Assembly (NCBI GenBank): GCA_002816875.1
Contig: MUCP01000045.1
Coordinates: forward strand, 1 to 42,271
DNA: 42,271 nt
Source of the DNA: SAR202 cluster bacterium Io17-Chloro-G2
GTDB taxonomy: Bacteria; Chloroflexota; Dehalococcoidia; Lucifugimonadales; UBA3495
Reading direction: 5' to 3'
The notes beneath the pieces are model-generated. The model searched no databases and was not told where the DNA came from. It worked only from the letters and a program-made list of their open reading frames with translations. The translations under genes were made by a program, and so were the position numbers. Positions 8,015 to 16,771 of the stretch are shown here, in pieces (position 1 is the first letter of the stretch; every line of letters begins with the position of its first letter).

Positions 8015-11000
8015 ATGAGTTTCCTGACGGCCCTGGCCCTCCAACGGCGTTCGGTCACCATACTTGCCATCCTGCTGGTTTTAGCCGCTGGGGTGTACAC
8101 ATACCGGAGTCTGGAGCGTGAGCTATTCCCCCAAATCCAATTCCCCAATATCACCATCGTCACGGTCTATCCGTCGTCCAACCCCGATACGGTTGTGCGG
8201 GACGTGACCGATCCCATAGAAGACGCCATTGCCGGAATGACCGGCCTGCAGGAGGTCCAATCGACCTCCACCGAAAACGCATCATTGGTTCTCGCCACCT
8301 TCGACTTCGGCAGAGACATGGAGGAGGTAGAGCGGGACATTGTCAGCAACCTGGGCGGAATCGGGTTCCCCGACGGCGTGTCCGATCCCATTGTCAGCCG
8401 CATAGCCACCGACGTTTTTCCCGTGATGCAATTAAGCGTCCTGGGGGACCGGGACATACCATCGTTGCAGCGGGTTGTGGATGACTTAATAGTGCCGGTC
8501 ATAGAGCGGGTTGACGGTGTATTCGAGGCCAGCATCATAGGTAAAGTAGACGAACAGGTGAATATCAAGGCGGATGCCGGCAAATTGGAAGACCTGGGGT
8601 TGAGTCTGTCCGAAGTGGCAGCCGCCCTTGCCAATAACAACATCAGCGTGCCGGCCGGGAGCATAGACGACGGAGACATATCCTACCCGGTGCGTACTTC
8701 CCACCAGTTGGGGTCGCTGCAAGATTTCCGGGACATGGTGATTGGCTTCGAAAAGGACGCTTCCGGGATGATCACGAGCCGTCCTGTGAGGCTTTCGGAC
8801 GTAGCCCAGGTGGGATTCAGCACCGAAAAGGCGACGTTGATTTCCCGCACAAACCAGAAGCCCAGCCTGGGGATCGTGGTCATCAAAGAACCGGACGCCA
8901 ACACGGTGGAGGTGACTGAGCAGGTTTTGAAGTCCCTGGAGGAGACCGAGGGGATTCCTCCGGATGTGGAAGTCATCACCTTGACCAACGACGGCCCGGA
9001 GGTCCAGAGCCAACTGGACACCCTCCTCGAGGAGGGACTCCTGGGCTTTTTATTCGCAATCACGGTGGTATTCATCTTCTTGGCGAATCTGCGGCCAGGG
9101 CTGATTAGGGGTGTCAGCCTGGCTTTGCGGCCCACTTTGATCGTAGGGATCTCCATCCCACTGAGCATTCTCACCGGTGTACTGATCATGGGCTTTACCG
9201 ACCTGAGTTTGAACTTCATGACGCTATCCGGCCTGGCAATAGCCGTGGGCAGGGTGGTCGACGACAGTATCGTTGTGCTGGAGAACATGTACCGCCACAT
9301 GCAGGCGGGGGAAGAGCGCATCCAGGCGGCGGTGGATGGGACCCGGGAGGTGGGCGCGGCTATCATCTCATCCACCCTGACCACGGTGGTGGTGTTTATG
9401 CCGCTGGCCTTCATCCAAGGATTAGTGGGGTCATTCTTTTCGCCCTTTGCCATGTCTGTCAGCTTCGCGCTGCTGGCATCTACCGTGGTGGCGCTAACTG
9501 CCGTCCCCGCCCTGGGAGTCGTGCTGCTGCGCCAGGGAGATTTTTCCGAGCCGGCCGGCACGGCGGGCGGCGGGCCGGTCGATGATGTTCCGCTGGGGTT
9601 CTCCCAGCGAATCTACTCTAGAACCTTGGTGTGGACCTTGGGCCATAAGATCATAACGATCCTGGCGGCGTTGTTGATCACCGGGGCCAGCTTGGGGCTC
9701 ATTCTGATTATCCCGGTGACACTGTTTCCGTCGGGGACCCCGGAGTTCATAACCATTGATCTAGATCTACCCACGGGTACATCGGTGAGCAATACGTTTG
9801 AACATGTGGTCCGCGTGGAAGGGGTGTTGGAGCAATTTCGCGAGCAAGGAATTGTGGACGCATACCAGGCCACGATTGGCACCGGGACACAGGATTTCAC
9901 CGCCGGCGGGTCCGGCGGTTTCCATTTGGCAGGCATCATCGTTACCTTGACGGACGACGTTCCAGAAAGCATCACTGAAGATATAAGAAGCTTGCTTCCC
10001 AGCGATGAAGAGGCCACCATCACCGTTGCTGAAATCTCCGGTGGCCCACCCTCCGACCAGATGGAGATCACCGTCACGGGCAGCAATTTTTCCTCCATTT
10101 CCAGCGCCTCAAAGCAGATTCAGGCCGTGGTGGAGACCATTGATGGCGTGATCAACGTGAGCAGCGACCTAAGTTCCGCCCGAGAGGAGTTGTCCATCAA
10201 GGTGGACCCTCAAATGGCAGCCGAGTTTGGGCTAGGCGCCAGCGCTGTGGCCCAGCAGGTAACCCGGTATTTGGTGGGACAGACAGTTTCACAAGTCGAT
10301 ATAGAAGACGTCACCATGGACGTGGTGCTCACCGGCCTTCCGAATGATGCCGATGCTATCGAAAAGTTAAGCAGCCTGGCGATACAGGGTCCCTTTGGCA
10401 ACGTCAAACTGGGTACCATCAGCCGGATCGCCCTGGAGAGGGGGCCGGTAACCATCAGCCGTTTCGACGGACAACGTTCAGCCACCATAACTGGGGACAT
10501 AATCGTCGAGGACACCCAAGCCGTGGGCAGAGAGCTTGATAAGAGGATTGCGTCCGTCGATCTGCCGCCCGGGGTTACCATCAAGACCGGCGGGATATTC
10601 CAACAGATCGCCGAGGGATTTGAGGATGTGTTCACCGCTATGGCAGTGGGTGTGATCCTGGTCTACTTGGTCATGGTGGCCAGCCTCGGGTCGTTACGAA
10701 ACCCACTGGTAGTCGTCCTCAGCTTGCCCTTAGCGGTGGTAGGAGCTTTGTCCGCCCTGGCCATTACCGACCGGTCCCTCAGCCTGTCGGCGCTCATGGG
10801 GCTATTGCTGCTGATCGGCGTCGTGGTGACCAATGCCATTGTGCTAATCACCTTCGTGGAGCAATTAAGAGAACGGGGCTACGGGGTTTACGACGCTCTG
10901 CTAGAAGCAGGGGAGGTCAGGTTGAGGCCCATCCTAATGACTGCCTTCACCACGATATTCGCGCTGCTGCCTTTGGCTCTGTCGACTTCCGAGGCATCGG

Positions 11001-11203
11001 GGCTGATCGGCGCTGAATTGGCGACTGTAGTTATCGGCGGGCTGGTGAGCTCCACATTTCTGACCCTGATAGTGGTGCCGGTGGTATATACCGTGGCCCA
11101 CGAATCCGTGCCCCAATCTATGGGAAGGATCAGCTCAGTTTTAGGCCGGTTAAACCCGCTGCGCCAGCCGCGGGTAGCAGAGCCCCAGCCGGGAGACAAC
11201 TAA
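8015..11203 (+). CDS. RND efflux transporter, AcrB/HAE1-like
   Basis: A 1062-residue proton-driven pump of the resistance-nodulation-division family. N-terminal helix ILAILLVLAAGVYTYRSL is followed by the porter region motif ELFPQIQFPNITIVTVYPSS. TM4 carries the proton-relay pair D416-D417 in VGRVVDDSIVVLEN (AcrB D407/D408). The second half repeats the layout, with PLAVVGALSALAITDRSLS and GVVVTNAIVLITF in TM10-11. The position of AcrB Lys940 appears to be Thr, as in several non-proteobacterial homologues. Length is normal. It lies between MarR and a membrane-fusion lipoprotein with gaps of 3 and 1 bases, clearly one operon. No TolC-like outer-membrane gene is in the window. Confidence 0.95.
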   Translation: MSFLTALALQRRSVTILAILLVLAAGVYTYRSLERELFPQIQFPNITIVTVYPSSNPDTVVRDVTDPIEDAIAGMTGLQEVQSTSTENASLVLATFDFGRDMEEVERDIVSNLGGIGFPDGVSDPIVSRIATDVFPVMQLSVLGDRDIPSLQRVVDDLIVPVIERVDGVFEASIIGKVDEQVNIKADAGKLEDLGLSLSEVAAALANNNISVPAGSIDDGDISYPVRTSHQLGSLQDFRDMVIGFEKDASGMITSRPVRLSDVAQVGFSTEKATLISRTNQKPSLGIVVIKEPDANTVEVTEQVLKSLEETEGIPPDVEVITLTNDGPEVQSQLDTLLEEGLLGFLFAITVVFIFLANLRPGLIRGVSLALRPTLIVGISIPLSILTGVLIMGFTDLSLNFMTLSGLAIAVGRVVDDSIVVLENMYRHMQAGEERIQAAVDGTREVGAAIISSTLTTVVVFMPLAFIQGLVGSFFSPFAMSVSFALLASTVVALTAVPALGVVLLRQGDFSEPAGTAGGGPVDDVPLGFSQRIYSRTLVWTLGHKIITILAALLITGASLGLILIIPVTLFPSGTPEFITIDLDLPTGTSVSNTFEHVVRVEGVLEQFREQGIVDAYQATIGTGTQDFTAGGSGGFHLAGIIVTLTDDVPESITEDIRSLLPSDEEATITVAEISGGPPSDQMEITVTGSNFSSISSASKQIQAVVETIDGVINVSSDLSSAREELSIKVDPQMAAEFGLGASAVAQQVTRYLVGQTVSQVDIEDVTMDVVLTGLPNDADAIEKLSSLAIQGPFGNVKLGTISRIALERGPVTISRFDGQRSATITGDIIVEDTQAVGRELDKRIASVDLPPGVTIKTGGIFQQIAEGFEDVFTAMAVGVILVYLVMVASLGSLRNPLVVVLSLPLAVVGALSALAITDRSLSLSALMGLLLLIGVVVTNAIVLITFVEQLRERGYGVYDALLEAGEVRLRPILMTAFTTIFALLPLALSTSEASGLIGAELATVVIGGLVSSTFLTLIVVPVVYTVAHESVPQSMGRISSVLGRLNPLRQPRVAEPQPGDN

Positions 11204-11204
11204 A

Positions 11205-13772
11205 ATGGCGCCCATTCAAGATATTGAGACTAGGTTAATGGATAGGTATCTAAAAGTGAGCATTTTCAAAAGACCGGTCAGATTCTGGTTCAAGGACACC
11301 AGATACCGCCCGATCCTAACGATTTTATTGGCGGCCCTCATACTGGCGGCGTGCGGCAGGTCCGAAGCCGCCGGCCAGACGGACGCCGGTGGCGCCGGTC
11401 CTGGCGCTGGTTCTATCGATGCAAGCGGCAATACGGCGTTGGTCCCGGTGGAAGGCTTGCTTGATTTTCTGGTTCGGGAGGAATTGACCTTTGGCGTGGC
11501 CGGGAAAGTGGGGGAGATATCGGTTGCCGCCGGCCAGAAGGTTACGGCTGGAGAGACTCTAGCTGCCCTAGATGCCACAACCGTGGCCAACCTGGAAAGG
11601 GCTTATTCCCGGCAACGGGTCAGCCTGGATCAGGCCCAGGAGGACCTGGACGATTTTCAACGAAATCATCAACAGGAACTCGCCGAGGCAAAGCAAAAGG
11701 AGGCTAAGGCAGGGGTAACCCAAGACCGGGCGGTGCAGTCTCTAAATGCGTTTCAGTTCGACTTCGACCTAAAATTAGCCCAGTCCCTTCAGCGCAAAGC
11801 TAAAGCTGAGTTGGACCTTGACCAAGCTCAAGAAGACCTGGTTGACTTCCAACTGGACTCTGCCCGGGAACTGGCCCAGGCCCAGCAGAAACGGGCCGCC
11901 GCCGAACTTACGCTGGACGATGCCTTGGAAGGTCTGGCCAACCTGGGCCTGGATTATAGCCAAGACCTGGCATCGGCGTTGCAGCTAGTGGCGGACGCCG
12001 AACTGGCGGCCGACCGGTCTCAGGAGGATTTGGCCGGTTTCCAGCGGGATTACCAACAAGCCCTGGCCAAAGCCCGCCGCGTCACGGCCGATGCGGAATT
12101 GGCATTGGAGCAGGCGCTGGACAATCTTTCGGACAACACACCCACTCATGCCGATGACTTGGGTAATGCCCTTCAAACCAAGGTCGCCGCCGAAGATGCT
12201 TTCAGGGACGCTCGTGTGGCGTTTGAAGATTTCGAGGCCGGACGGACGGCTCAACTGGCCCTGGTAAGCCAGACAGTGACCGACGCCACCAAAGACCACA
12301 AGGATGCCGACGACGCATTGACGGACTTTATCTTGAAGCAGGTGCTGGCGCCCGATCCGGCCGGCGACGTTTCCAGCTCTCTGGCGGAGCTTCAGGCCGC
12401 AGAGGAGTTAACCAGCGATGACTTGACCTTGGCCAACACCGACCAAGCAAGGCTGGGTCTTATCGTCGGCAGTCTGGAATGCCGGGAATTCCAGTCCGCT
12501 CCATTACTGAATCACTGCGACCAGCTCACCAACAGCATTGCCCTGGCTCAGGGAAACCTAGACAAGGCCAAGCGGGACCTAGCTGATCTGCAAAGGCCAT
12601 CAGATAGCGGCGCCGAATCAAAGGGACAAGAAACGCTGGAATTGCAACAACTGCGGGCCAAGATAGACGTGGCCAGGGCAGACTTGAACTCAGCCATCAA
12701 TGACCAGGACGAGTTGGAGGAAGGCCCCGACGCCCTGGAAAGAACCCGGCTTGTGTCGGGGGTAACGGTGTCCGACGCCACCCTTAGGACCGCCCAGCAG
12801 GCCCTGGATGATACCAGGGCAAGCGCCAACGCCGGAGAGATCGACATTCAACGGGAAGCCGCCGATAGCGCTAGGGACCAAGTGGCCAAGGCCAATGCAG
12901 CCCTGGACTCTGCAGATGCGGCGGGTGATTCAGAGGATCAGCGGTCTAAACAGGCCGCGCTGGCCGATGCTCAAGCCCGCCTCGCCACAGAGGAAAAAAC
13001 CCTGGCGGCTATCGAATCTGGCGCCAATCCCCTGGAGGTGGCCTCGGTGGAATCTCGAGTCCGCCTCTTGACCGAGGACCTAACCGCCGCTGACCGAGAG
13101 ATGAACAGACTATCCAGCGGGCTAGATCCGCTAAAAAGAGCGGTGTTGGAAGCCGGCTTGGCGGCCGCGCAAAGCGCCCTAGCCCAAGCCGAGGACAACC
13201 TATCCATTTTGGAGGATGGACAAGACCTCCTAGAGTTAGCCCTGAGGGAAAGAGATGTCCAATTGGCCGTGGAAGGCCTGATAGAGGCCAAGAAGGATTC
13301 CCAGATCCTTGCTCAAGGGCCGAACGCCATAGACCTGTCATTGCTAGAAGCCAACGTGGCCCAGGCTAGATCGGCCTTGGCTGATGCCCGGGAAGATTTG
13401 GATGCCGCCATCATCCAAGCTCCCTTTGCGGGGACCGTCGCCAGGATCAACGTGGACCCGGACGACGACGTAACCGACGAATCACGGATCATCGAAATAG
13501 TAGACCCAACGATCCTGGAGGTACGCGGGGTGGTGGACGGGTCCGAAGTCTCCCGAATTCAGGCGGGCGCCCAGGCGCTGGTCACCATCGGCTCGATGCC
13601 CGGCCAAGAATTCACCGGCGCCGTAACCATGGTCTCCGCCTCACCCAGGACCGAAAGGGGAGTGGTCACCTACCCGGTTGTAGTGCGAGTCGACCTGCCC
13701 CAGGGCGTGGAAGCTCCTTTGCAGGTCACCGCGGTCACCGTGGGCGTGGTTGCCGCAGGACCTTCCCAGTGA
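11205..13772 (+). CDS. giant membrane-fusion (HlyD/AcrA-type) lipoprotein
   Basis: An 855-residue periplasmic adaptor, more than twice the usual 350-450. Residues 33-50 (RPILTILLAALILAAC) form a lipoprotein signal with lipobox Cys50. Half a lipoyl domain follows at about 95-122 (FGVAGKVGEISVAAGQKVT); its other half is at 738-750 (QAPFAGTVARI), leading into beta-barrel sequence and a short C-terminus (TAVTVGVVAAGPSQ). Between them about 600 residues of Ala/Glu/Gln-rich helix should fold as a coiled-coil hairpin. Residues 145-368 are seven exact-length 32-residue repeats. Two cysteines, C426 and C438, sit at the midpoint. The start has GGGAGA 9 bases upstream; ATG 11238 is an alternative. It is last in the MarR-RND operon and should link the pump to the cell exterior. 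Confidence 0.9.
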   Translation: MAPIQDIETRLMDRYLKVSIFKRPVRFWFKDTRYRPILTILLAALILAACGRSEAAGQTDAGGAGPGAGSIDASGNTALVPVEGLLDFLVREELTFGVAGKVGEISVAAGQKVTAGETLAALDATTVANLERAYSRQRVSLDQAQEDLDDFQRNHQQELAEAKQKEAKAGVTQDRAVQSLNAFQFDFDLKLAQSLQRKAKAELDLDQAQEDLVDFQLDSARELAQAQQKRAAAELTLDDALEGLANLGLDYSQDLASALQLVADAELAADRSQEDLAGFQRDYQQALAKARRVTADAELALEQALDNLSDNTPTHADDLGNALQTKVAAEDAFRDARVAFEDFEAGRTAQLALVSQTVTDATKDHKDADDALTDFILKQVLAPDPAGDVSSSLAELQAAEELTSDDLTLANTDQARLGLIVGSLECREFQSAPLLNHCDQLTNSIALAQGNLDKAKRDLADLQRPSDSGAESKGQETLELQQLRAKIDVARADLNSAINDQDELEEGPDALERTRLVSGVTVSDATLRTAQQALDDTRASANAGEIDIQREAADSARDQVAKANAALDSADAAGDSEDQRSKQAALADAQARLATEEKTLAAIESGANPLEVASVESRVRLLTEDLTAADREMNRLSSGLDPLKRAVLEAGLAAAQSALAQAEDNLSILEDGQDLLELALRERDVQLAVEGLIEAKKDSQILAQGPNAIDLSLLEANVAQARSALADAREDLDAAIIQAPFAGTVARINVDPDDDVTDESRIIEIVDPTILEVRGVVDGSEVSRIQAGAQALVTIGSMPGQEFTGAVTMVSASPRTERGVVTYPVVVRVDLPQGVEAPLQVTAVTVGVVAAGPSQ
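11637..12308 (+). repeat. seven 96-bp (32-residue) coding repeats in the fusion protein
   Basis: Each unit has the form QEDLxxFQxDxxxxLAxAxx then an AxAELxLDxA end, and all seven are exactly 32 codons. DNA identity is low while length and heptad-like pattern are kept, so the repeat is old and maintained at the protein level. An eighth partial unit (DDALTDF) follows. Confidence 0.8.
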
Positions 13773-13779
13773 TTATAAT
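13750..13779 (+). promoter_or_regulatory. promoter of the PhnD-like gene
   Basis: TTGCCG (13750-13755), an 18-bp spacer and a perfect TATAAT (13774-13779) span the end of the fusion-protein gene. The predicted start near 13786 leaves about 29 bases to the ATG at 13815. This suggests that the next gene is transcribed separately from the efflux operon. Confidence 0.5.
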
Positions 13780-13814
13780 CTAAGCCCCAGAATAAGCCTT
13801 TGCCGGAGGTCAAC

Positions 13815-14606
13815 ATGGTCAGATTAGGCGGCGTGGCATCCACATCCCACATGACGGTGTTCCAAGGTCTGGAAGAGCTTTTTAGCGCCCGGGGGATCCA
13901 GATGGACTGGGTGCTATACTCCGACTATGACGCCATGATCGACGCCTTTGTCTCCGGAGACATAGACCTGGCATGGAACGGTCCCCTGGGCTACGTGAAG
14001 ATCAAAAGGCTCATAGATCAGCCTTGCAGTGTGATAGCAATGCGGGACGTGGACATCAATTTCATGACCCACTTCATCACTCGCCAAGACTCAGACATTT
14101 CTACCGTGGAAGACCTTAAGGGAAAGAGCTTCGCCTTCGGCCGCCGCTCATCCGAGCAGGCCGGGCTACTGCCCCTCCATTTTTTGAAAGAGCTTGGCAT
14201 CAACCCAAAGGAAGACCTATCGCTGAGCACTTTCTACGAAGAGCGCCAGTCCCAAACCCGGTCGGATGAAAGAGACGTGGTGGAACAAATTTTGGCCCGA
14301 GCATACGACGCCGGCTCGGTTAGCCAACGTACATTGGAAGTGATGGCGGGAGAGGGCCTTCTACATCCAGGGCAAGTGCGAATCTTCTGGACCAGCCCCG
14401 GATATAGCCACTGCTGCTTCACCGCCCAGGGAGACATGGAGCAAAACCTGTACCGCGAGGTGGAACAAGCTTTCTTGGCAGTTGACTATGACCAGCCCCT
14501 AGGGAAATCAGTCTTGGACGCCGAAGGATGTTCATCCTTCGTGCCGGGCATTTCCGAAGGGTGGGAAATCATTGAGAAGGCTGCGGTGGCCGAAGGTCTG
14601 GTATAG
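13815..14606 (+). CDS. PhnD/SsuA-type substrate-binding-like protein without signal peptide
   Basis: A 263-residue protein with the periplasmic binding protein type II fold of the phosphate/phosphonate-binding (PhnD) group. It shows LYSDYDAMIDAFVSGDIDLAWNGPLGY, the usual domain-I ligand segment, then ISTVEDLKGKSFAFGRRSSEQ and a C-terminal domain-II return. The start at ATG 13815 follows GGAGGT by 4 bases; a TTG at 13800 is less likely. The protein begins MVRLGGVASTSHM with no signal peptide or lipobox, and no ABC permease or ATPase is adjacent, so it probably stays in the cytoplasm. It may be a sensor or an enzyme-like derivative of the fold. The ligand cannot be named. Confidence 0.75.
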   Translation: MVRLGGVASTSHMTVFQGLEELFSARGIQMDWVLYSDYDAMIDAFVSGDIDLAWNGPLGYVKIKRLIDQPCSVIAMRDVDINFMTHFITRQDSDISTVEDLKGKSFAFGRRSSEQAGLLPLHFLKELGINPKEDLSLSTFYEERQSQTRSDERDVVEQILARAYDAGSVSQRTLEVMAGEGLLHPGQVRIFWTSPGYSHCCFTAQGDMEQNLYREVEQAFLAVDYDQPLGKSVLDAEGCSSFVPGISEGWEIIEKAAVAEGLV

Positions 14607-14659
14607 AGCCTGGCCGGGTCGGCCGGGAGTTGATTCCAGGGTCTCTTCATGATGGCTGT

Positions 14660-14730
14660 GCCCTCACCCAACCCCCCGATTTCATCATGGGCATCCCTCT
14701 CCCCGTGGGAGAGGGAACGAGGGTGAGGGC
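14660..14730. repeat. nested hairpin repeat in the intergenic region
   Basis: Outer arms GCCCTCACCC (14660-14669) and GGGTGAGGGC (14721-14730) enclose an inner stem TCCCTCTCCC (14694-14703) and GGGAGAGGGA (14707-14716) with loop CGT. It lies between the converging PhnD-like and PAC2 genes and could end transcription from both sides, though no U-tract follows. Confidence 0.75.
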
Positions 14731-14793
14731 TTATTTCTGCTTCACTCTGTCGTTTAACGAAGGAATCCGTCGCTAGGGTTAAGCCCCCCGGAA

Positions 14794-15744
14794 TCAATCC
14801 TCCCGGGGCTCGTCGGGCATGTTCTGGAGTATGTCCTCCAGGGTTTTGTCCAACTCGGCGTCCAGCTCCACGGTTTCCTCAAAGGGCGTCACCACGTAGT
14901 CTGTCCTGGCCCTGTCTATTATTTCCTTGGCTTTGGCATTGGCAGCGCCGATACGCTCCAAAGTCTCCCGCAGCTCCTCCGACTCGGTTTCTCCCAGCGA
15001 CATCAACTCCGCAAGGTCTATCTCAAGCTTGAACATGGATTTCAGCCGCTTCATGATGGCGTAAAACGCCCGGTGGTCCCTGGGGATGCCGATGGGGTCA
15101 TTCTTGCTGCTCAAAAATGGGTACATGGGCGCCATTGCGCCCAAGCGGAACACTTCAAGGTCTGGGTGTTCGTGGTGGGCGATGGTGTTCAAGGCCATGC
15201 CGATGGTGGGCCCGTTTCTACCTTGGCTGCCGTAGTTGGAGAACCTTAGCCCGTATTTCTCTAGATCTTCCTTCATTTCAGGGCGGCTGAAAATACAGCT
15301 AACGTTTCGCTCCAATTCCGGGGGGGCAGCGCCGTTATACCCTTCCACAGCCACCGTTCGTTGAACACCCAGTTCCCTAACGGCCTGGAAAAACGCCTGT
15401 CCATATATGTCGATTCGGAACCAGGGCTCCTCGCCCAGAAAGATGATCAGACCATCGCCGGCGTCGTAGAAATAGTTTCTGCGGTGCATATCCTGGGTGG
15501 GCAGGCCGTCTTGGTATGCCACCCTGGGCCGGTAAGCGTCGTGAGTCCCTGGGACCTGAAATGGGTAACATTCCCGGGCAACCTCTTCGCCTAATTGGCC
15601 TATCTCCCTGGCGCTCAACTTTTCAATGAGATATCGGGGAAGGCCGCTGGAAATGGAACCCCCGTCGGACCATTGCCGTCTCCAGCCGGCAATCAAGTAT
15701 TGGGCCGCTGGTTTTTCCTTCAGGACCACAAGTTGGTTGTCCAT
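14794..15744 (-). CDS. PAC2 family protein
   Basis: A 316-residue protein of the PAC2 family (relatives include proteasome assembly chaperones and actinobacterial/archaeal ATP-grasp-associated proteins). The region around GDGLIIFLGEEPWFRIDIYGQAFFQAVRELG, read in two blocks, matches the family core, and NYGSQGRNGPTIGMALN is a second conserved block. The C-terminal 80 residues are charged and helical, probably a coiled coil. AAGGAG lies 8 bases before the ATG. It is transcribed away from the Rid gene, with a TATAAT box upstream. No proteasome genes are in the window, and the function is unknown. Confidence 0.8.
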   Translation of the reverse strand: MDNQLVVLKEKPAAQYLIAGWRRQWSDGGSISSGLPRYLIEKLSAREIGQLGEEVARECYPFQVPGTHDAYRPRVAYQDGLPTQDMHRRNYFYDAGDGLIIFLGEEPWFRIDIYGQAFFQAVRELGVQRTVAVEGYNGAAPPELERNVSCIFSRPEMKEDLEKYGLRFSNYGSQGRNGPTIGMALNTIAHHEHPDLEVFRLGAMAPMYPFLSSKNDPIGIPRDHRAFYAIMKRLKSMFKLEIDLAELMSLGETESEELRETLERIGAANAKAKEIIDRARTDYVVTPFEETVELDAELDKTLEDILQNMPDEPRED

Positions 15745-15788
15745 CGGGTAATTCTCCTTGCCAAAACCTGGGCCGTGAAAACCATTTG

Positions 15789-15817
15789 ATTATAGGCGGA
15801 TCAAATTTCATTCTGAC
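15789..15817 (-). promoter_or_regulatory. promoter candidate for PAC2
   Basis: On the minus strand a perfect TATAAT (15789-15794) lies 44 bases upstream of the PAC2 ATG. The -35 region at correct spacing (GTCAGA) is a poor match, so only the -10 box is convincing. Confidence 0.4.
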
Positions 15818-15886
15818 AGAGGCCGTCTAGGAACGCAAACGTACCACCAAGGTCCCTTTAGAGCAGGCCAATACCTGTGCCTGGAC

Positions 15887-15917
15887 TTGAACCTCCTCAT
15901 CATTGATGGCATATAAT
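15887..15917 (+). promoter_or_regulatory. promoter candidate for the Rid-TfoX-M19 group
   Basis: TTGAAC (15887-15892) and a perfect TATAAT (15912-15917) are separated by 19 bp, slightly long. The predicted start lies about 57 bases before the RidA ATG. Confidence 0.4.
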
Positions 15918-15980
15918 CGGTCCCACAAATTATCCCCTAAGCGGCAACCAACGACTAACCAACGATTAAGGTGAGGCCTG

Positions 15981-16376
15981 ATGAAGATCACTAGGAGCAA
16001 TTACGAAGGGATTCCCATGCAAAAAGGAACCCATCCCCAAGCCGTGCGGGTGGGCAACCTTTTATTTCTGTCTGGAGCGCTGGCCAGAGACACCGATGCA
16101 GAATTTGGCGACATCGGCCAGCAAACCGAGGCCATCTTTCAGCGGATCAAGCACATAGTGGAGAAGGAAGGCGGGACCCTGGACAACGTGGTGAAGATCA
16201 CCAACTTCGTCATGGACAACTCGCCCGCCGCCACCCGCGCGACCCAGTCCGCCAGGGTCAAACTCTTTGGAGATAACCTGCCGGCCAGCACCCGGGTGAG
16301 GGTTGCCGCGCTATCGGAACCACATCTGTTGATCGAGATCGACGCCATCGCGGTGCTGGACGATCAGCCGATCTAG
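15981..16376 (+). CDS. RidA/YjgF family protein lacking the catalytic Arg
   Basis: A 131-residue Rid-fold protein. It has VRVGNLLFLSGALARD, then QTEAIFQRIKHIVEKEGGTL and the C-terminal LPASTRVRVAALSEPHLLIE, which continues IDAIAV. In archetypal RidA the Arg that holds the enamine/imine substrate lies in a PAR-S motif; here it is PAST, so imine deaminase activity of the RidA type is unlikely, while the Glu in IEID is kept. This fits the non-deaminating Rid subgroups, which often act in catabolic pathways. The start is preceded by AAGGTGAGG. The TfoX-like gene follows after 22 bases in the same direction. Confidence 0.85.
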   Translation: MKITRSNYEGIPMQKGTHPQAVRVGNLLFLSGALARDTDAEFGDIGQQTEAIFQRIKHIVEKEGGTLDNVVKITNFVMDNSPAATRATQSARVKLFGDNLPASTRVRVAALSEPHLLIEIDAIAVLDDQPI

Positions 16377-16398
16377 GAACGGTCTTGGAGAAAGGATA

Positions 16399-16728
16399 AT
16401 GGCTTTCAACGAAGAGTTGGCATTGCGAATCCGGGCTGCTCTGAGCGGCCATGATGGCGTTGTCGAGAAGAAGATGTTCGGCGGCATCGCCTTCATGCTG
16501 CAAGGCAACATGTGCGTCGGCGTCACGGGCTGTGATCTGATGGTGCGGGTTGGCCCCAACGGCCTCGATGACGCCATGGCCCAGCCCCATGCACGGCCCA
16601 TGGATTTCACCGGCCGCCCTATGAAGGGCTTCGTCTACGTCGAACCGGCAGGGACGGAAAAAGACGACTCGCTCAAACGGTGGGTCCAACGCGGCGTTGC
16701 TTTCGTGGCGTCACTGCCGGCGAAATAA
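16399..16728 (+). CDS. TfoX N-terminal domain family protein
   Basis: A 109-residue stand-alone TfoX-N domain protein. The core KKMFGGIAFMLQGNMCVGVT and DLMVRVGPN are characteristic, followed by the conserved MDFTGRPMKGFVYVEP and a short helix with WV. The ribosome site AAAGGA is 3 to 4 bases from the ATG. Family members lack the C-terminal helix-hairpin-helix of competence TfoX and have no defined role. It sits between RidA and the M19 peptidase, with gaps of 22 and 43 bases, so it is probably cotranscribed. Confidence 0.85.
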   Translation: MAFNEELALRIRAALSGHDGVVEKKMFGGIAFMLQGNMCVGVTGCDLMVRVGPNGLDDAMAQPHARPMDFTGRPMKGFVYVEPAGTEKDDSLKRWVQRGVAFVASLPAK

Positions 16729-16771
16729 GCTCAACCACAGGACCGCGATCGAATCGCTGGGAGAGAGGCTT

